This document shows, piece by piece, positions 16,582-25,316 of a stretch of DNA of 64,000 bases. Positions within the stretch are counted from its first letter, which is position 1. Each line of letters begins with the position of its first letter. The position numbers were made by a program, and so were the translations under genes. The notes under the pieces were generated by a model. That model made no database searches. It worked only from the letters and a program-made list of their open reading frames with translations, and was not told the DNA's origin. Source of the DNA: Pseudomonadota bacterium (GTDB lineage: Bacteria > Pseudomonadota > Gammaproteobacteria > Acidiferrobacterales > Acidiferrobacteraceae); the NCBI GenBank assembly GCA_021795715.1, contig JAJYPD010000006.1, positions 1 through 64,000 of the forward strand, in the 5' to 3' direction.

Positions 16582-18531
16582 ATGAAAAGCCAGACGGTTC
16601 CTGTGAGGCGCTGGAACAGCCAGGGACAGCCGTCTTTGGACCGGCTCAAGGCCGGGCGCCTTGATGTCGCCATAGAGCGGGCGGAAAAGGCCCTGCTCGG
16701 GGAACAGGCTGCGGAAGGCTACTGGTGCTACGAGCTCGAAGCCGATTGCACGATACCTGCGGAATATATCCTGATGATGCATTTCCTCGATGACATCGAC
16801 GAGGAACTGCAGGCCAAGCTCGCGCGGCATCTGCGCGCCCACCAGGTGGCCGAAGGGGGCTGGGCCCTCTACTACGGTGGCGCTTTGGATATCAGCGGAT
16901 CGGTCAAGGCCTACTATGCCCTGAAACTGGCCGGCGACGACATCCACGCCCCGCACATGGTGATGGCGCGCGAAGCCATTCTCGCGCACGGCGGGGCGGC
17001 GCGCGCCAACGTGTTCACGCGCATCGCGCTTGCGCAATTTGGCCAGGTGCCGTGGCGGGCGATCCCGTTTCTGCCGGTGGAACTCGTGCTCGCGCCGAAC
17101 TGGTTTCCGATGAGCCTTGTGCGTGTATCGTACTGGTCACGCACGGTCATGGTGCCTTTGCTGGTCCTGTGCAGCCTGAAGATCCGCGCACGCAATCCGC
17201 GGCAGATCGGCATACGTGAGTTGTTCGTAAACGATCCGGAGAAGGAACGGCACTATTTCCCCATGCGTTCGGCCATGAACCGCATGCTGTTTTGGCTCGA
17301 GCGCATCGGTCAGCGCCTGGAGCCGCTGATTCCGCGGCGGCTGCGCGAGCGCGCGCTGGCAAAGGCCGAGCAGTGGATCATTGAGCGCCTAAACGGCCTG
17401 GGGGGGCTTGGCGCCATCTTTCCGGCGATGGTCAATGCCTACGAAGTCCTGCATGTGCGCGGCTACGGTCCGGAACATCCCTATCGCAAGACGGCGCAGG
17501 AAGCCCTGCAGAAGTTGCTGGTCATCAATGGCGAGTCGGCGTATTGCCAGCCTTGCGTATCGCCGATCTGGGATACGGGGCTTGCGTGTCTTGCCTTGCA
17601 GGCGGCCGATGCGCAGCGCCACAAGCAGGCCATCGACCGCGCCCTCATGTGGATGAAGGGCGAGCAACTGCTCGACCAGCCCGGTGACTGGCAGATCAAA
17701 AGGCCCAACCTGCGTGGCGGCGGGTGGCCGTTTCAGTTTCAAAATGGTCATTATCCCGACCTGGATGATACGAGCGTGGTCGCCTGGGCGATGTTCGAGG
17801 CCCAAGACCCGGCCTATGGGGAGGCCATCGACCGGGCTGGCGAATGGATCGCGGGCATGCAATCGCGCAACGGCGGATTCGCGGCATTCGACGTCGACAA
17901 TACCGATTACTACCTGAATGAAATCCCGTTTGCCGATCATGGCGCCTTGCTCGACCCGCCCACGAGCGACGTGACGGGCCGTTGCGTCTGCCTGCTGGCG
18001 CGTCTGGTGAAGAGCCATCCGGAGTATCAGGACGCACTCGACCGGGCACTTGCCTATCTGCGCAGGGAACAGGAGACGAACGGTTCCTGGTTCGGCCGCT
18101 GGGGCACCAACTACATCTACGGGACGTGGTCGGTGCTCGTCGGCTTGAAGGCCGCCGGTATCCCGGCGTCGGATGCGATGATCCGGCGCGCCGTGCACTG
18201 GCTGTACGCGGTGCAGCACGATGATGGGGGCTGGGGCGAGACCAATGACAGTTACCATGACGCGAGCCTGGCGGGCCAGGGTATCCCCAGCACACCGTTC
18301 CAGACCGCGTGGGCGCTGCTTGCGCTCATGGCGGCCGGCGAGACCGACAATGCGCAGATACAGCGCGGCGTGGAATATCTGCTGAACGCGCAACAGCATG
18401 ACGGCCTGTGGCGGGATGTGCACTATACGGCGCCGGGTTTCCCGCGCGTGTTCTATCTCAAATATCACGGCTATACCCGCTATTTCCCGCTGTGGGCGCT
18501 GGCGTGCTACCGGAACCAGCAGCCGGATTGA
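16582..18531 (+). CDS. shc: Squalene-hopene cyclase
   Basis: Shc (HpnF) cyclises squalene to hopene and diplopterol in the membrane. The 649-residue product shows the catalytic acid motif DLDDT (D393-D396), repeated QW-type motifs such as GGWPFQFQNG, NGGFAAFD, NGSWFGRWG and DGGWGETNDSY, and the conserved FLDDIDEE and YYGG-type N-terminal parts. The ATG at 16582 follows a GGGGGGA run and gives a standard length; an ATG at 16513 would add 23 residues from inside the preceding gene's end. The squalene synthase gene lies 37 bases upstream, so substrate and cyclase are made together. Confidence 0.97.
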   Translation: MKSQTVPVRRWNSQGQPSLDRLKAGRLDVAIERAEKALLGEQAAEGYWCYELEADCTIPAEYILMMHFLDDIDEELQAKLARHLRAHQVAEGGWALYYGGALDISGSVKAYYALKLAGDDIHAPHMVMAREAILAHGGAARANVFTRIALAQFGQVPWRAIPFLPVELVLAPNWFPMSLVRVSYWSRTVMVPLLVLCSLKIRARNPRQIGIRELFVNDPEKERHYFPMRSAMNRMLFWLERIGQRLEPLIPRRLRERALAKAEQWIIERLNGLGGLGAIFPAMVNAYEVLHVRGYGPEHPYRKTAQEALQKLLVINGESAYCQPCVSPIWDTGLACLALQAADAQRHKQAIDRALMWMKGEQLLDQPGDWQIKRPNLRGGGWPFQFQNGHYPDLDDTSVVAWAMFEAQDPAYGEAIDRAGEWIAGMQSRNGGFAAFDVDNTDYYLNEIPFADHGALLDPPTSDVTGRCVCLLARLVKSHPEYQDALDRALAYLRREQETNGSWFGRWGTNYIYGTWSVLVGLKAAGIPASDAMIRRAVHWLYAVQHDDGGWGETNDSYHDASLAGQGIPSTPFQTAWALLALMAAGETDNAQIQRGVEYLLNAQQHDGLWRDVHYTAPGFPRVFYLKYHGYTRYFPLWALACYRNQQPD

Positions 18532-19220
18532 ACGGCTGGGGTTTCCTGTGCGCGCTGCCGCGGGAATGCGCGACGCTGACGGGTGTGACGCGCCCGGTCG
18601 GCGCCTCATGGGTTTTTGCGGCCGACATGCGCGTGGCGGTCACGGGTATGGGCGCCGCGGCGGCGGCCGCGGGCGCGCAGCGCCTCGTCGACGAGGGCGC
18701 TCGCGGTCTGGTGAGCTGGGGCACCTGTGGAGGGCTGGACCCGCAGCGGCAACCGGGGGACGTGATCATCGCCACGTCCGTGACCGATGCCACCGGCCGC
18801 CACTATCCCGTCGATGAACCTTCAAGCCGGCGTGTGCAGGAGCGTGCGGCCGTGTGCGTGGCGCGCGGCGCGCTGGTGACGGCGGGGGCCGTGGTGGCCG
18901 GCGTGGATGCCAAGCGGATGCTGCGCGCGCGCTCGGGGGCCTGCGCGGTGGATATGGAAAGCGCGGCGATTGCCGCGGTGGCGGCGCGCTCTGGACGTCC
19001 GTTCATGGCGATCCGTGCGGTGGTGGATGCCGCGCAGGCGGCGTTGCCGCGCGCGGTCACGGCGGCGGTGCAGGCCGACGGGGATCTCGCATGGGCGGTG
19101 TTTTTCCGTCAGCTCGGCTGGTCATGGCGCGCATGGCGCGAGGTGGCGGTGCTGATGCGGTCTGCACACAAGGCCGAGCGCGCCCTGAGGGTGCTTGCGC
19201 GTGACCTGGCCTTGCTTTGA
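18528..19220 (+). CDS. hpnG: Adenosylhopane nucleoside phosphorylase HpnG
   Basis: HpnG removes adenine from adenosylhopane to give (phospho)ribosylhopane, the step after HpnH. The 230-residue protein is of the purine nucleoside phosphorylase/nucleosidase fold, with VAVTGMGAAAAAAGAQRL, SWGTCGGLDP, GDVIIATSVTD and the nucleoside-binding AVDMESAAIAAVAA motif. The start is a TTG at 18528 overlapping the shc stop (TTGA); homologous sequence (FLCALPRECATL) begins 6 codons later and no ATG is available. This is the same start arrangement as in hpnK. The next gene, the second hpnL copy, may have its own promoter. Confidence 0.92.
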   Translation: MNGWGFLCALPRECATLTGVTRPVGASWVFAADMRVAVTGMGAAAAAAGAQRLVDEGARGLVSWGTCGGLDPQRQPGDVIIATSVTDATGRHYPVDEPSSRRVQERAAVCVARGALVTAGAVVAGVDAKRMLRARSGACAVDMESAAIAAVAARSGRPFMAIRAVVDAAQAALPRAVTAAVQADGDLAWAVFFRQLGWSWRAWREVAVLMRSAHKAERALRVLARDLALL

Positions 19221-19251
19221 TGCGCATGGCAAGACGCAAAAGCGCGCGGGA

Positions 19252-19280
19252 TTGTCTCTTGCCGGGTGAGAGGCAATACT
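19252..19280 (+). promoter_or_regulatory. Possible sigma-70 promoter for the second hpnL
   Basis: TTGTCT at 19252-19257 and AATACT at 19275-19280 are separated by 17 bases, each matching four of six consensus positions. They lie just before the ATG at 19288, which would leave a very short leader. It could give the last two genes of the run expression independent of the upstream operon. Confidence 0.35.
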
Positions 19281-19287
19281 GGCCCGT

Positions 19288-20322
19288 ATGGCAAAGTCCA
19301 TCCCTATGACGCGACAGCGGTTGCTCTATATGCTGACCATGGCTGCCGGTCTCGGGGGACTGGGCGGGGCCGTCGCGCTCATCGCGCAAAGCGGTTTTCA
19401 CCGGGTGTTTTCGCTGCTGGCCGCCGTGCGGTGGGGATTTTTGTGGCTGATCCCGGTGCGTCTTGCGGTCGTCAGCCTGAACGCGCAGGCCTGGCGCGCT
19501 CTGCTGCGCGCGTGGCGGCGCCTGCCGCTTGCATTCCTTGTGTGGGTGGCGCTCGTGCGCGACGCCATCAACAATCTGCTGCCGGTGTTCCGGGTGGGCG
19601 GTGACGCCGCCGGGTTGCGGCTGCTTGTGCGCCGGGGTCTGGCCGGGGCGCCGGCCATGGCGACCATCGTGGTCGAAACCACGACGACGATTTTCGTGCA
19701 GATTCTGTTTTCCTTGCTGGGCGTGGGGTTATTGCTGTCGTACGTTCACCATGGACACGTGGTGTCGGACGTGGCCTATGGCATCGGCGTGGCTGCCATC
19801 GTCGCCGTCGTGTTTCTGGTCGTGCAGACGCGCGGCCGCCTGTTTGCGCGCGCCGAAAAGGTCTTCATGTGGCTGAGCGGGCGCGGCTTTGCGGGGGGCA
19901 CGGAAGGCGGGACCATCGATCAGTCCATCCGGGAGCTCTACCAGCGGCCGCGGTTGATCGCGCGCTGCGGCCTGTGGCAGCTGGCGAGCCTCCTTGGGGG
20001 CGCGTGCGAGGTGTGGGTGATCTTCCGCATTCTGGGGGTGACGGTCAGCCCGCGCCTTGCGGTGCTCTTCGAGAGCATGATCCAGGGCCTGCAGAGCGCG
20101 GCCTTCATTGTGCCCGGCGCGCTCGGTGTCCAGGAGGGGGGCCTGGTGGCCGTGGGCATCCTGGCGGGCGTGCCCATGGATATGGCGCTGGCGGTGTCGC
20201 TTACCCGGCGTCTGCGCCAGATCGCCTTCGGCGTCCCCGTGCTCGGCTGGTGGATGCGCAGCGAGCGCCGGTCGCGGCGGGCGCGAAACCTCCAAGCGCA
20301 TGCGGAAGCGGAATCCGCCTGA
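19288..20322 (+). CDS. HpnL-like membrane protein, second copy
   Basis: This 344-residue polytopic protein shares with the product at 14290-15297 the LVRDAINNLLPVFRVGGD motif, the IVVETTTTIF segment and the FIVPGALGVQEGG motif, so the two are paralogues of the HpnL/flippase-like family. Sequence between these motifs has diverged widely, suggesting an old duplication or separate acquisition. It has about eight membrane segments and a basic tail. Two copies in one hopanoid locus may handle different hopanoid forms or different membranes. It is followed by a sulfotransferase gene after 39 bases. Confidence 0.85.
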   Translation: MAKSIPMTRQRLLYMLTMAAGLGGLGGAVALIAQSGFHRVFSLLAAVRWGFLWLIPVRLAVVSLNAQAWRALLRAWRRLPLAFLVWVALVRDAINNLLPVFRVGGDAAGLRLLVRRGLAGAPAMATIVVETTTTIFVQILFSLLGVGLLLSYVHHGHVVSDVAYGIGVAAIVAVVFLVVQTRGRLFARAEKVFMWLSGRGFAGGTEGGTIDQSIRELYQRPRLIARCGLWQLASLLGGACEVWVIFRILGVTVSPRLAVLFESMIQGLQSAAFIVPGALGVQEGGLVAVGILAGVPMDMALAVSLTRRLRQIAFGVPVLGWWMRSERRSRRARNLQAHAEAESA

Positions 20323-20361
20323 TAAATCCAATCAATAAGAAATCGTCAATCGGGGAGGGGT

Positions 20362-21288
20362 ATGGTGACAGGCTGGGCTTGGCCGAATCTCTATATCGTG
20401 GGGGCCGTCAAAAGCGGCACGACATCCTTGTATGCCTATCTCGGCCAGCATCCGGAGATCTTTTTCCCGGACATGAAGGAGCCGCACTTCTTTTCGCGGC
20501 CGCGGCCCTCGGCAGAACAGGCGCATCTCATCACCTATGTGAAGGACGAGGCCGAGTATCAGTGGCTCTACGCCAAAGGCGAGGGTTACGCCTGGCGTGG
20601 CGATGCCAGCCCGTCCTATCTGTGGGCGCCTGAGGCGCCGGCGCGAATCCACGATGTCTCACCGGCGGCCCGTATTCTCATCATCCTGCGCGATCCGGTG
20701 GAACGGGCCTACGCGCAGTATCTGATGGATTATTCGGAGGGGGCCATCAAGGAGCCGTTTTTCGAAGCGCTGCAGCGCGATTGGCTGCGTCCCGACAAAG
20801 GTTGGGGTGTGTCGCAGTTGTACGTGGAGCTTGGCCAGTATACGGAACAGATCCGCCGTTACCGGCGGACATTCGGGATGGATCAGGTTCTCGTTTTGCT
20901 CCTTGAGGATCTGAAGAAGGATCCACGCGGCACGTTGCGCACCATCGGGCGCTTTCTGGGGGTGGCCTCAGGACCGATGAATGCCATCGACACCGACACC
21001 GCGCACAACCACTACCGCCAGCCCAAGGGAGAATGGGCGCGCCGTCTGGCCGGCAGCCCCATCAGCCGCTTTCTCGGCGAACACGTCGTGCCGCGCCGCC
21101 TGGGCGAATATGTGTGGGAGCGGTGGATGCAGAAGGAGGCCCCCAAGCCGGCAATGGATCCGCGCGGGCGTGATTATCTGGCGGCACTTTATACCCCCGA
21201 GCTGGCCGCGCTCGAGGCCGAACTGGGCCGCGCGCTGCCGGAACTGCGCAGGGTCTGGTCGCCCGTGTCCATGGTGGCCACCGGCTGA
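20362..21288 (+). CDS. PAPS-dependent sulfotransferase, hopanoid-locus associated
   Basis: The 308-residue protein carries both PAPS-binding elements of the sulfotransferase fold: the 5'-phosphosulfate loop VGAVKSGTTSLYAYL (about residues 12-26) and the 3'-phosphate motif ILRDPVERAYAQY (about residues 110-122), plus QLYVELGQYTEQI and HNHYRQ. It lacks a signal peptide or membrane segment and would act in the cytoplasm. A GGGGAGGGG precedes the ATG. The closest relatives by motif act on sugars or lipids. Because the gene ends the hopanoid run on the same strand, a sulfated hopanoid or other sulfated envelope lipid is a reasonable but unproven product. Confidence 0.85.
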   Translation: MVTGWAWPNLYIVGAVKSGTTSLYAYLGQHPEIFFPDMKEPHFFSRPRPSAEQAHLITYVKDEAEYQWLYAKGEGYAWRGDASPSYLWAPEAPARIHDVSPAARILIILRDPVERAYAQYLMDYSEGAIKEPFFEALQRDWLRPDKGWGVSQLYVELGQYTEQIRRYRRTFGMDQVLVLLLEDLKKDPRGTLRTIGRFLGVASGPMNAIDTDTAHNHYRQPKGEWARRLAGSPISRFLGEHVVPRRLGEYVWERWMQKEAPKPAMDPRGRDYLAALYTPELAALEAELGRALPELRRVWSPVSMVATG

Positions 21289-21430
21289 ACGGGCTTTGGC
21301 GGTCACCGGGACCGGGCGTCTGGCGGTGCTGCCGGCTTCTTTGGTGATAAGAAGTGGTCTTGCTCTAATTTATGGAATGGATGGATAAAGGCCGCTGTTT
21401 AGACGGGTTCTTATTGCAATGTGGCGACAC

Positions 21431-21458
21431 TTAAACCAAAATGCTGCCCTCATATAAC
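21431..21458 (+). promoter_or_regulatory. Possible promoter of the heme synthesis genes
   Basis: TTAAAC at 21431-21436, a 16-base spacer and TATAAC at 21453-21458 (five of six in the -10) lie about 110 bases before the ctaA-like ATG. The stretch is clearly more AT-rich than its surroundings. Downstream, CCGGCTC (21496-21502) can pair with GAGCCGG (21523-21529), so the leader RNA may fold before the start codon. Confidence 0.4.
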
Positions 21459-21569
21459 CTGGTATCCGTACCGCAATCCGGCCAAAGTCTGTGATCCGGC
21501 TCCACCGCCGGTGCGCAGGTGAGAGCCGGGACACGGCATGCGGGTGCCTGGTGGGGTTGAAGGAGCAGC

Positions 21570-22475
21570 ATGGCAAAAGCGCAAGCGGGTGTCGTCGAAG
21601 GTGAAGTGACCCCCATCGTCCGCCGGTTCAATGTCGGTATCCTCGTGCTCATGGCGGTGGCTGTGCTGGTCGGGCTGTGGCGCGGCTGGACCAGCCCGCT
21701 CGGTGGAGAGGCGGCGTGGGCACACGGGCTCATGGCGACCGAAGTGCTCTTTGCGGCGGCGCTCATTTTGCTTGGCAGCCTCGTCGAGGGCTTTGGTTTC
21801 GGGTTGTCGCTGGGCACGCAATGGCCTTACACGCGCAACATTTTCGTCCTGATGGTGCGCGGGGACCCCGAAGCCGCGCATCGGCTGGTGGCAACGGCGG
21901 TGGGCCTGATGGCCGTGCTGCTCGTGGTTCTCGCACCGGGCACGACGACCGCGGTGGGCCTTGGTCTGATCGTCGTCACGGCACTTTTTGGCATGGGCAC
22001 GCTGTATGTGTTGGCCGGACGGGCGCCGGCCTTCGTGCACGGCACGCACGGTCTGCTGGCCTACGGGGTGTTTCTGACCTATCTCGTCGCGCTGGCAGCC
22101 CCGGGGCTGCCGATCTGGCTCTATCTCAAGGACACCATCGCGCTGCACGCCATCCTCTTTGCGGTCTTCATGGGCGGCATGGTGACCGGTCAGCGCGGCT
22201 TTGGCCGCCCCATCGGCGCGTTCTATGGTCCGCAGAAGGCGCCACAGTGGGTTTTTGTGGTGCACGCGTTCGCCGCGCTGCTCGTGATCGGGACGCTCGG
22301 CTGGCTGATGCCGGCCTACCCGGTGGCCTTCTGGCTGGTGCTGGGGCAGGCCGCTGTGGGGTTTTTCCTCTTTCAGGCGGTCAATCTGAAACCCAAGACG
22401 CCTGGTGGGGTCGTGGCGTTTCATCAAACGGTGTCGCTGCTCATGACGACGGCGGTCGTGTTTCAGTGGAGATGA
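21570..22475 (+). CDS. Probable heme A synthase (CtaA/COX15-like)
   Basis: The 301-residue protein has eight predicted membrane segments. Histidines occur at positions expected for the two heme-binding four-helix bundles of CtaA: WAHGLMATEVLF, AAHRLVATAVG, VHGTHGLLAYG, ALHAILFAV and FHQTVSLLMT. CtaA oxidises the C8 methyl of heme O to make heme A for terminal oxidases. No cysteine pair is present in the external loops. The identification is supported by ctaB, encoding the preceding enzyme of the pathway, located 64 bases downstream. AAGGAG before the ATG supports the start. A diverged relative with another heme-linked job remains possible. Confidence 0.65.
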   Translation: MAKAQAGVVEGEVTPIVRRFNVGILVLMAVAVLVGLWRGWTSPLGGEAAWAHGLMATEVLFAAALILLGSLVEGFGFGLSLGTQWPYTRNIFVLMVRGDPEAAHRLVATAVGLMAVLLVVLAPGTTTAVGLGLIVVTALFGMGTLYVLAGRAPAFVHGTHGLLAYGVFLTYLVALAAPGLPIWLYLKDTIALHAILFAVFMGGMVTGQRGFGRPIGAFYGPQKAPQWVFVVHAFAALLVIGTLGWLMPAYPVAFWLVLGQAAVGFFLFQAVNLKPKTPGGVVAFHQTVSLLMTTAVVFQWR

Positions 22476-22539
22476 AGCCGGCGTAAAGGCCGCGATGGGA
22501 TCGTCTGCACCCGGTCGAGTACAGATGCGGAGAGAAGCC

Positions 22540-23499
22540 ATGATGGAAGCGAATATGCACGCAGGCGAGGGGGTTCGGAATCTCGCCGTGCCGCCGCGCT
22601 CGCCGTTTGCAACGCGGGCGCGGGACCTGCTGGTATTGTCCAAGGCACGGGTCGTGTCGATGCTCGTTTTTACGGCGGCCGTCGGCGAAGTCCTGGCGCC
22701 CGGCTTCCGTCAGCACTGGCTCGCGGCACTGGCGGGACTTGCGGGCATCGCCTTTGCCGGCGGGGCCGGCGGTGTCATCAATCAGCTGGTGGAACCGGAC
22801 CTCGATCAGCACATGCGCCGCACGCACCGGCGTCCTCTCGTCGACGGACGGATCAGCCGCGCCCAGGGCATGGCGTTTGCCGCCTTCCTGATGGTGTTGT
22901 CGATCGCCGTGCTCGCCTGGGGCACCAACATGCGGACGCTGGTTTTGACGCTCGGCGGCACGGTCGGGTATGGTGTCGTGTATACGCTGTATCTGAAACC
23001 CGCGACACCCTGGAATATCGTCTGGGGTGGTCTGGCCGGGGCCTTGCCGCCTCTCATCGGCTGGGTGGCGGTGAGCGACCGGATCGAAGCGATGCCGCTT
23101 TGGCTGGTGGCCCTCGTGTTTACGTGGACGCCGGCGCATTTCTGGCCGCTTGCCATCTCCTGCCGCGAGGATTACGCGAAGGCCTGCATACCCATGCTGC
23201 CGGTCACGCACGGCGTGGAGCGGACGCGCCGCGAGGTGGTCCGGTATGCGCTGGCGACACTCTTGGTGAGTCTCGTGCCCGCCTACCTGGCGCACGACTG
23301 GATCTACGGAGCCGCCGCCACCGTCACCGGGGTGTGGTATTTGGCGATGACCATGCGCCTGCGCCGGATGAGTGAGGGGGCGGCCATGGACCGGTATGCG
23401 CGGCGGGTGTTTGGCATGTCGATCAGTTATCTGTTCATCCTGTTCGCGGCCCTGGTCCTTGGGCATTTCGTGCAGATGGCGGGGCTGTCGAAAATCTGA
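22540..23499 (+). CDS. ctaB: Heme O synthase (protoheme IX farnesyltransferase)
   Basis: CtaB (CyoE) farnesylates protoheme to heme O in the inner membrane. This UbiA-family protein has 319 residues and about nine membrane segments, with the prenyl-diphosphate binding motif NQLVEPDLDQHMRRTHRRPL and the later FTWTPAHFWPLAI and REDYAKACIPMLPV motifs that mark heme O synthases. The ATG at 22540 is set by GGAGA 6 bases upstream; an in-frame ATG at 22495 lacks such a site. It needs farnesyl diphosphate, as does the squalene synthase upstream. The oxidase structural genes are not in the window. Confidence 0.95.
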   Translation: MMEANMHAGEGVRNLAVPPRSPFATRARDLLVLSKARVVSMLVFTAAVGEVLAPGFRQHWLAALAGLAGIAFAGGAGGVINQLVEPDLDQHMRRTHRRPLVDGRISRAQGMAFAAFLMVLSIAVLAWGTNMRTLVLTLGGTVGYGVVYTLYLKPATPWNIVWGGLAGALPPLIGWVAVSDRIEAMPLWLVALVFTWTPAHFWPLAISCREDYAKACIPMLPVTHGVERTRREVVRYALATLLVSLVPAYLAHDWIYGAAATVTGVWYLAMTMRLRRMSEGAAMDRYARRVFGMSISYLFILFAALVLGHFVQMAGLSKI

Positions 23500-23522
23500 C
23501 GAACCCAAAAAGGAGCCGCATC

Positions 23523-24737
23523 GTGGCAGGAAGGGAGAAACCGGCCGGGAGTATGTCGCCCGGTGAACGGCAGGCCGTGATGGGCTTGAGCGCCATTTAC
23601 ATCGCGCGGATGCTCGGGCTTTTCATGCTGATGCCGGTTTTGTCTCTTGACGGCAGCCGTCTGCGGGGCGCAACGCCCTTCCTGCTCGGCCTGGCGGTGG
23701 GCATTTACGGTCTGGCGCAGGCCCTTCTGCAGTTTCCGTTCGGTTACGCCTCTGACCGCTGGGGCCGCAAGCCCGTGGTCGCCATCGGTTTGGCGCTTTT
23801 CATCGGCGGGTCCTTGCTCGGTGCATTCACGGATTCGATGATGGGCGTGGTCATCGCCCGCGTGCTGCAGGGGGCAGGCGCGGTATCCGCGGTGCTCCTT
23901 GCCATCGCCGGCGATCTGACCGCAGAGGCCAACCGCACCAAGGCGATGGCCGCCATCGGGGGGAGCATCAGTCTCGCCTATGTGCTGGGCGTGGCGTTTG
24001 GTCCGCTCATCTATGGACTGGCGGGATTGCGGGGAACCTTTCTGAGCGCCGCGGCCTTGGGTGTGGTGGCGCTGTGGGCGTTGTACCGCTGGGTGCCACC
24101 GGTTGAAACGGAGGTGCAATCCGCCACCGGCGACTGGCAGGCGGTCGCACGCGTACTGGCACGTATGCCCGTGATGACCGTCAGTGTCGGAATCTTTCTG
24201 CTGCAGATGACGCTTGGCGCGAGTTTCGTGGTGCTGTCGCCGGAATTCGTCCAGGTCCTGCACGTGTCGACGGGCCATTTGTGGCTCGTGTATGTGCCGG
24301 TTATGGTGGTCGCAGGCGCGCTCATGGTCTACCCGGTCATGAGGGCCGAGCGGAGCAAGGCGCATCTGGCTCTGCTCGCTGCAAGCGGCCTGCTGATCCT
24401 GATCGGTGCCGGTGCGGTGGCGGCGTGGCCTGGCCGGTTCTGGCCGGTGGTGGTGGCGGCGACGGTATTTTTTACCGGCTACAATCTCGCCTCGGCGCTG
24501 CTGCCGTCGATGATGAGCCGCACCACGGGTCCGGAACTGCGTGGTGCCGTCAGCGGTGTGTATTCGGTGTTCCAGTTCATGGGCATCTTCACAGGCGCCG
24601 CCTTAGGGGGTTGGGCGCTGAGCCTCATCGGCGCCGGGGGTGTGTTCTGGATGATCGCCCTGGTCGGCCTGCTTTTGATGCTGCAAAGCGCAAGCGGCCT
24701 GTTCGTCCACGCCCGCCGCCCCGCGCCGGATTCCTGA
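23523..24737 (+). CDS. MFS transporter, YajR-like
   Basis: The 404-residue protein has 12 membrane segments. The first half carries the MFS motif A region YASDRWGRKPVVAIGL between TM2 and TM3 and RVLQGAGAVSAVLLAIAGD in TM4, as in drug/proton antiporters of the YajR type; the C-terminal cytoplasmic domain found in YajR is absent. It is likely a proton-driven exporter, substrate unknown. It starts with GTG at 23523 behind AAAAAGGAG and lies 23 bases after ctaB, so it may share that transcript. Confidence 0.85.
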   Translation: MAGREKPAGSMSPGERQAVMGLSAIYIARMLGLFMLMPVLSLDGSRLRGATPFLLGLAVGIYGLAQALLQFPFGYASDRWGRKPVVAIGLALFIGGSLLGAFTDSMMGVVIARVLQGAGAVSAVLLAIAGDLTAEANRTKAMAAIGGSISLAYVLGVAFGPLIYGLAGLRGTFLSAAALGVVALWALYRWVPPVETEVQSATGDWQAVARVLARMPVMTVSVGIFLLQMTLGASFVVLSPEFVQVLHVSTGHLWLVYVPVMVVAGALMVYPVMRAERSKAHLALLAASGLLILIGAGAVAAWPGRFWPVVVAATVFFTGYNLASALLPSMMSRTTGPELRGAVSGVYSVFQFMGIFTGAALGGWALSLIGAGGVFWMIALVGLLLMLQSASGLFVHARRPAPDS

Positions 24738-24759
24738 CCGGCCGCGTCCGGCCGCGGTC
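24736..24759 (+). terminator. Possible terminator hairpin after the MFS gene
   Basis: GACC (24736-24739) plus GGCCG (24740-24744) pair with CGGCC (24749-24753) and GGTC (24756-24759), loop CGTC, two bases bulged. The stem begins at the stop codon of the MFS gene. Only a loose run of T and C follows, so efficiency is doubtful. Confidence 0.35.
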
Positions 24760-24800
24760 TTACCTTCTTCGGCAGGTCCCGTCAGGGCGGCCTTTCTGCC

Positions 24801-24828
24801 TTGCTGGCTAAGAGACCTCACGCCATAA
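24801..24828 (+). promoter_or_regulatory. Possible sigma-70 promoter of the DUF4282 gene
   Basis: TTGCTG at 24801-24806 and CATAAT at 24823-24828 are 16 bases apart. The -10 matches five of six, the -35 three of six. The leader to the ATG at 24900 would be about 65 bases. Confidence 0.4.
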
Positions 24829-24899
24829 TGCCTTCAGAAGACGGACCGGTACGGCGGCCATCGTGACTGGCTCGGCAAAAAACAACCAAGGGGGATCCT

Positions 24900-25187
24900 A
24901 TGCCGGCATTCATCACTGCGCTCTTTGATTTTTCCTTCGAAAACTTCATTACGCCCAAGCTTGTCGGCGTCATCTACGCACTCGAGCTGCTGGCAAGTGT
25001 CGTGGCCTGGATCATGTTCGGAGTCGACGGCTTTACGGGGGGTATCCTGCGCGGTATCTTCCAGATGTTTATTCTCGCGCCCATCGGTTTTGGGATCACC
25101 GTCATCTTCGTGCGCGTGACGCTCGAACTCTTTATCGCCATCTTCAAGATCGCCGAACACACCCGCGCGCTGATCGAGAAACCCTAA
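24900..25187 (+). CDS. DUF4282-family small membrane protein
   Basis: The 95-residue product has the two membrane helices and central FDFSFENFITPKLVG opening that define DUF4282 proteins (helix 1 about residues 22-43, helix 2 about 52-75). Function is unknown. An AAGGGGGA precedes the ATG. It is bounded by a possible terminator upstream and a long gap downstream, so it looks monocistronic. Confidence 0.8.
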   Translation: MPAFITALFDFSFENFITPKLVGVIYALELLASVVAWIMFGVDGFTGGILRGIFQMFILAPIGFGITVIFVRVTLELFIAIFKIAEHTRALIEKP

Positions 25188-25316
25188 ACCGCCGGTCAGA
25201 GCCGCCGCGCAACCCAAAGCCGTATCCATGGCCGCCCCCGGATCTGGCCGCATGGCTCTGGTGGCGCCGTTTTGCCAAAGGGCAGGCCGACCGGGGACCT
25301 GTCGTCGTGCCGCAAA

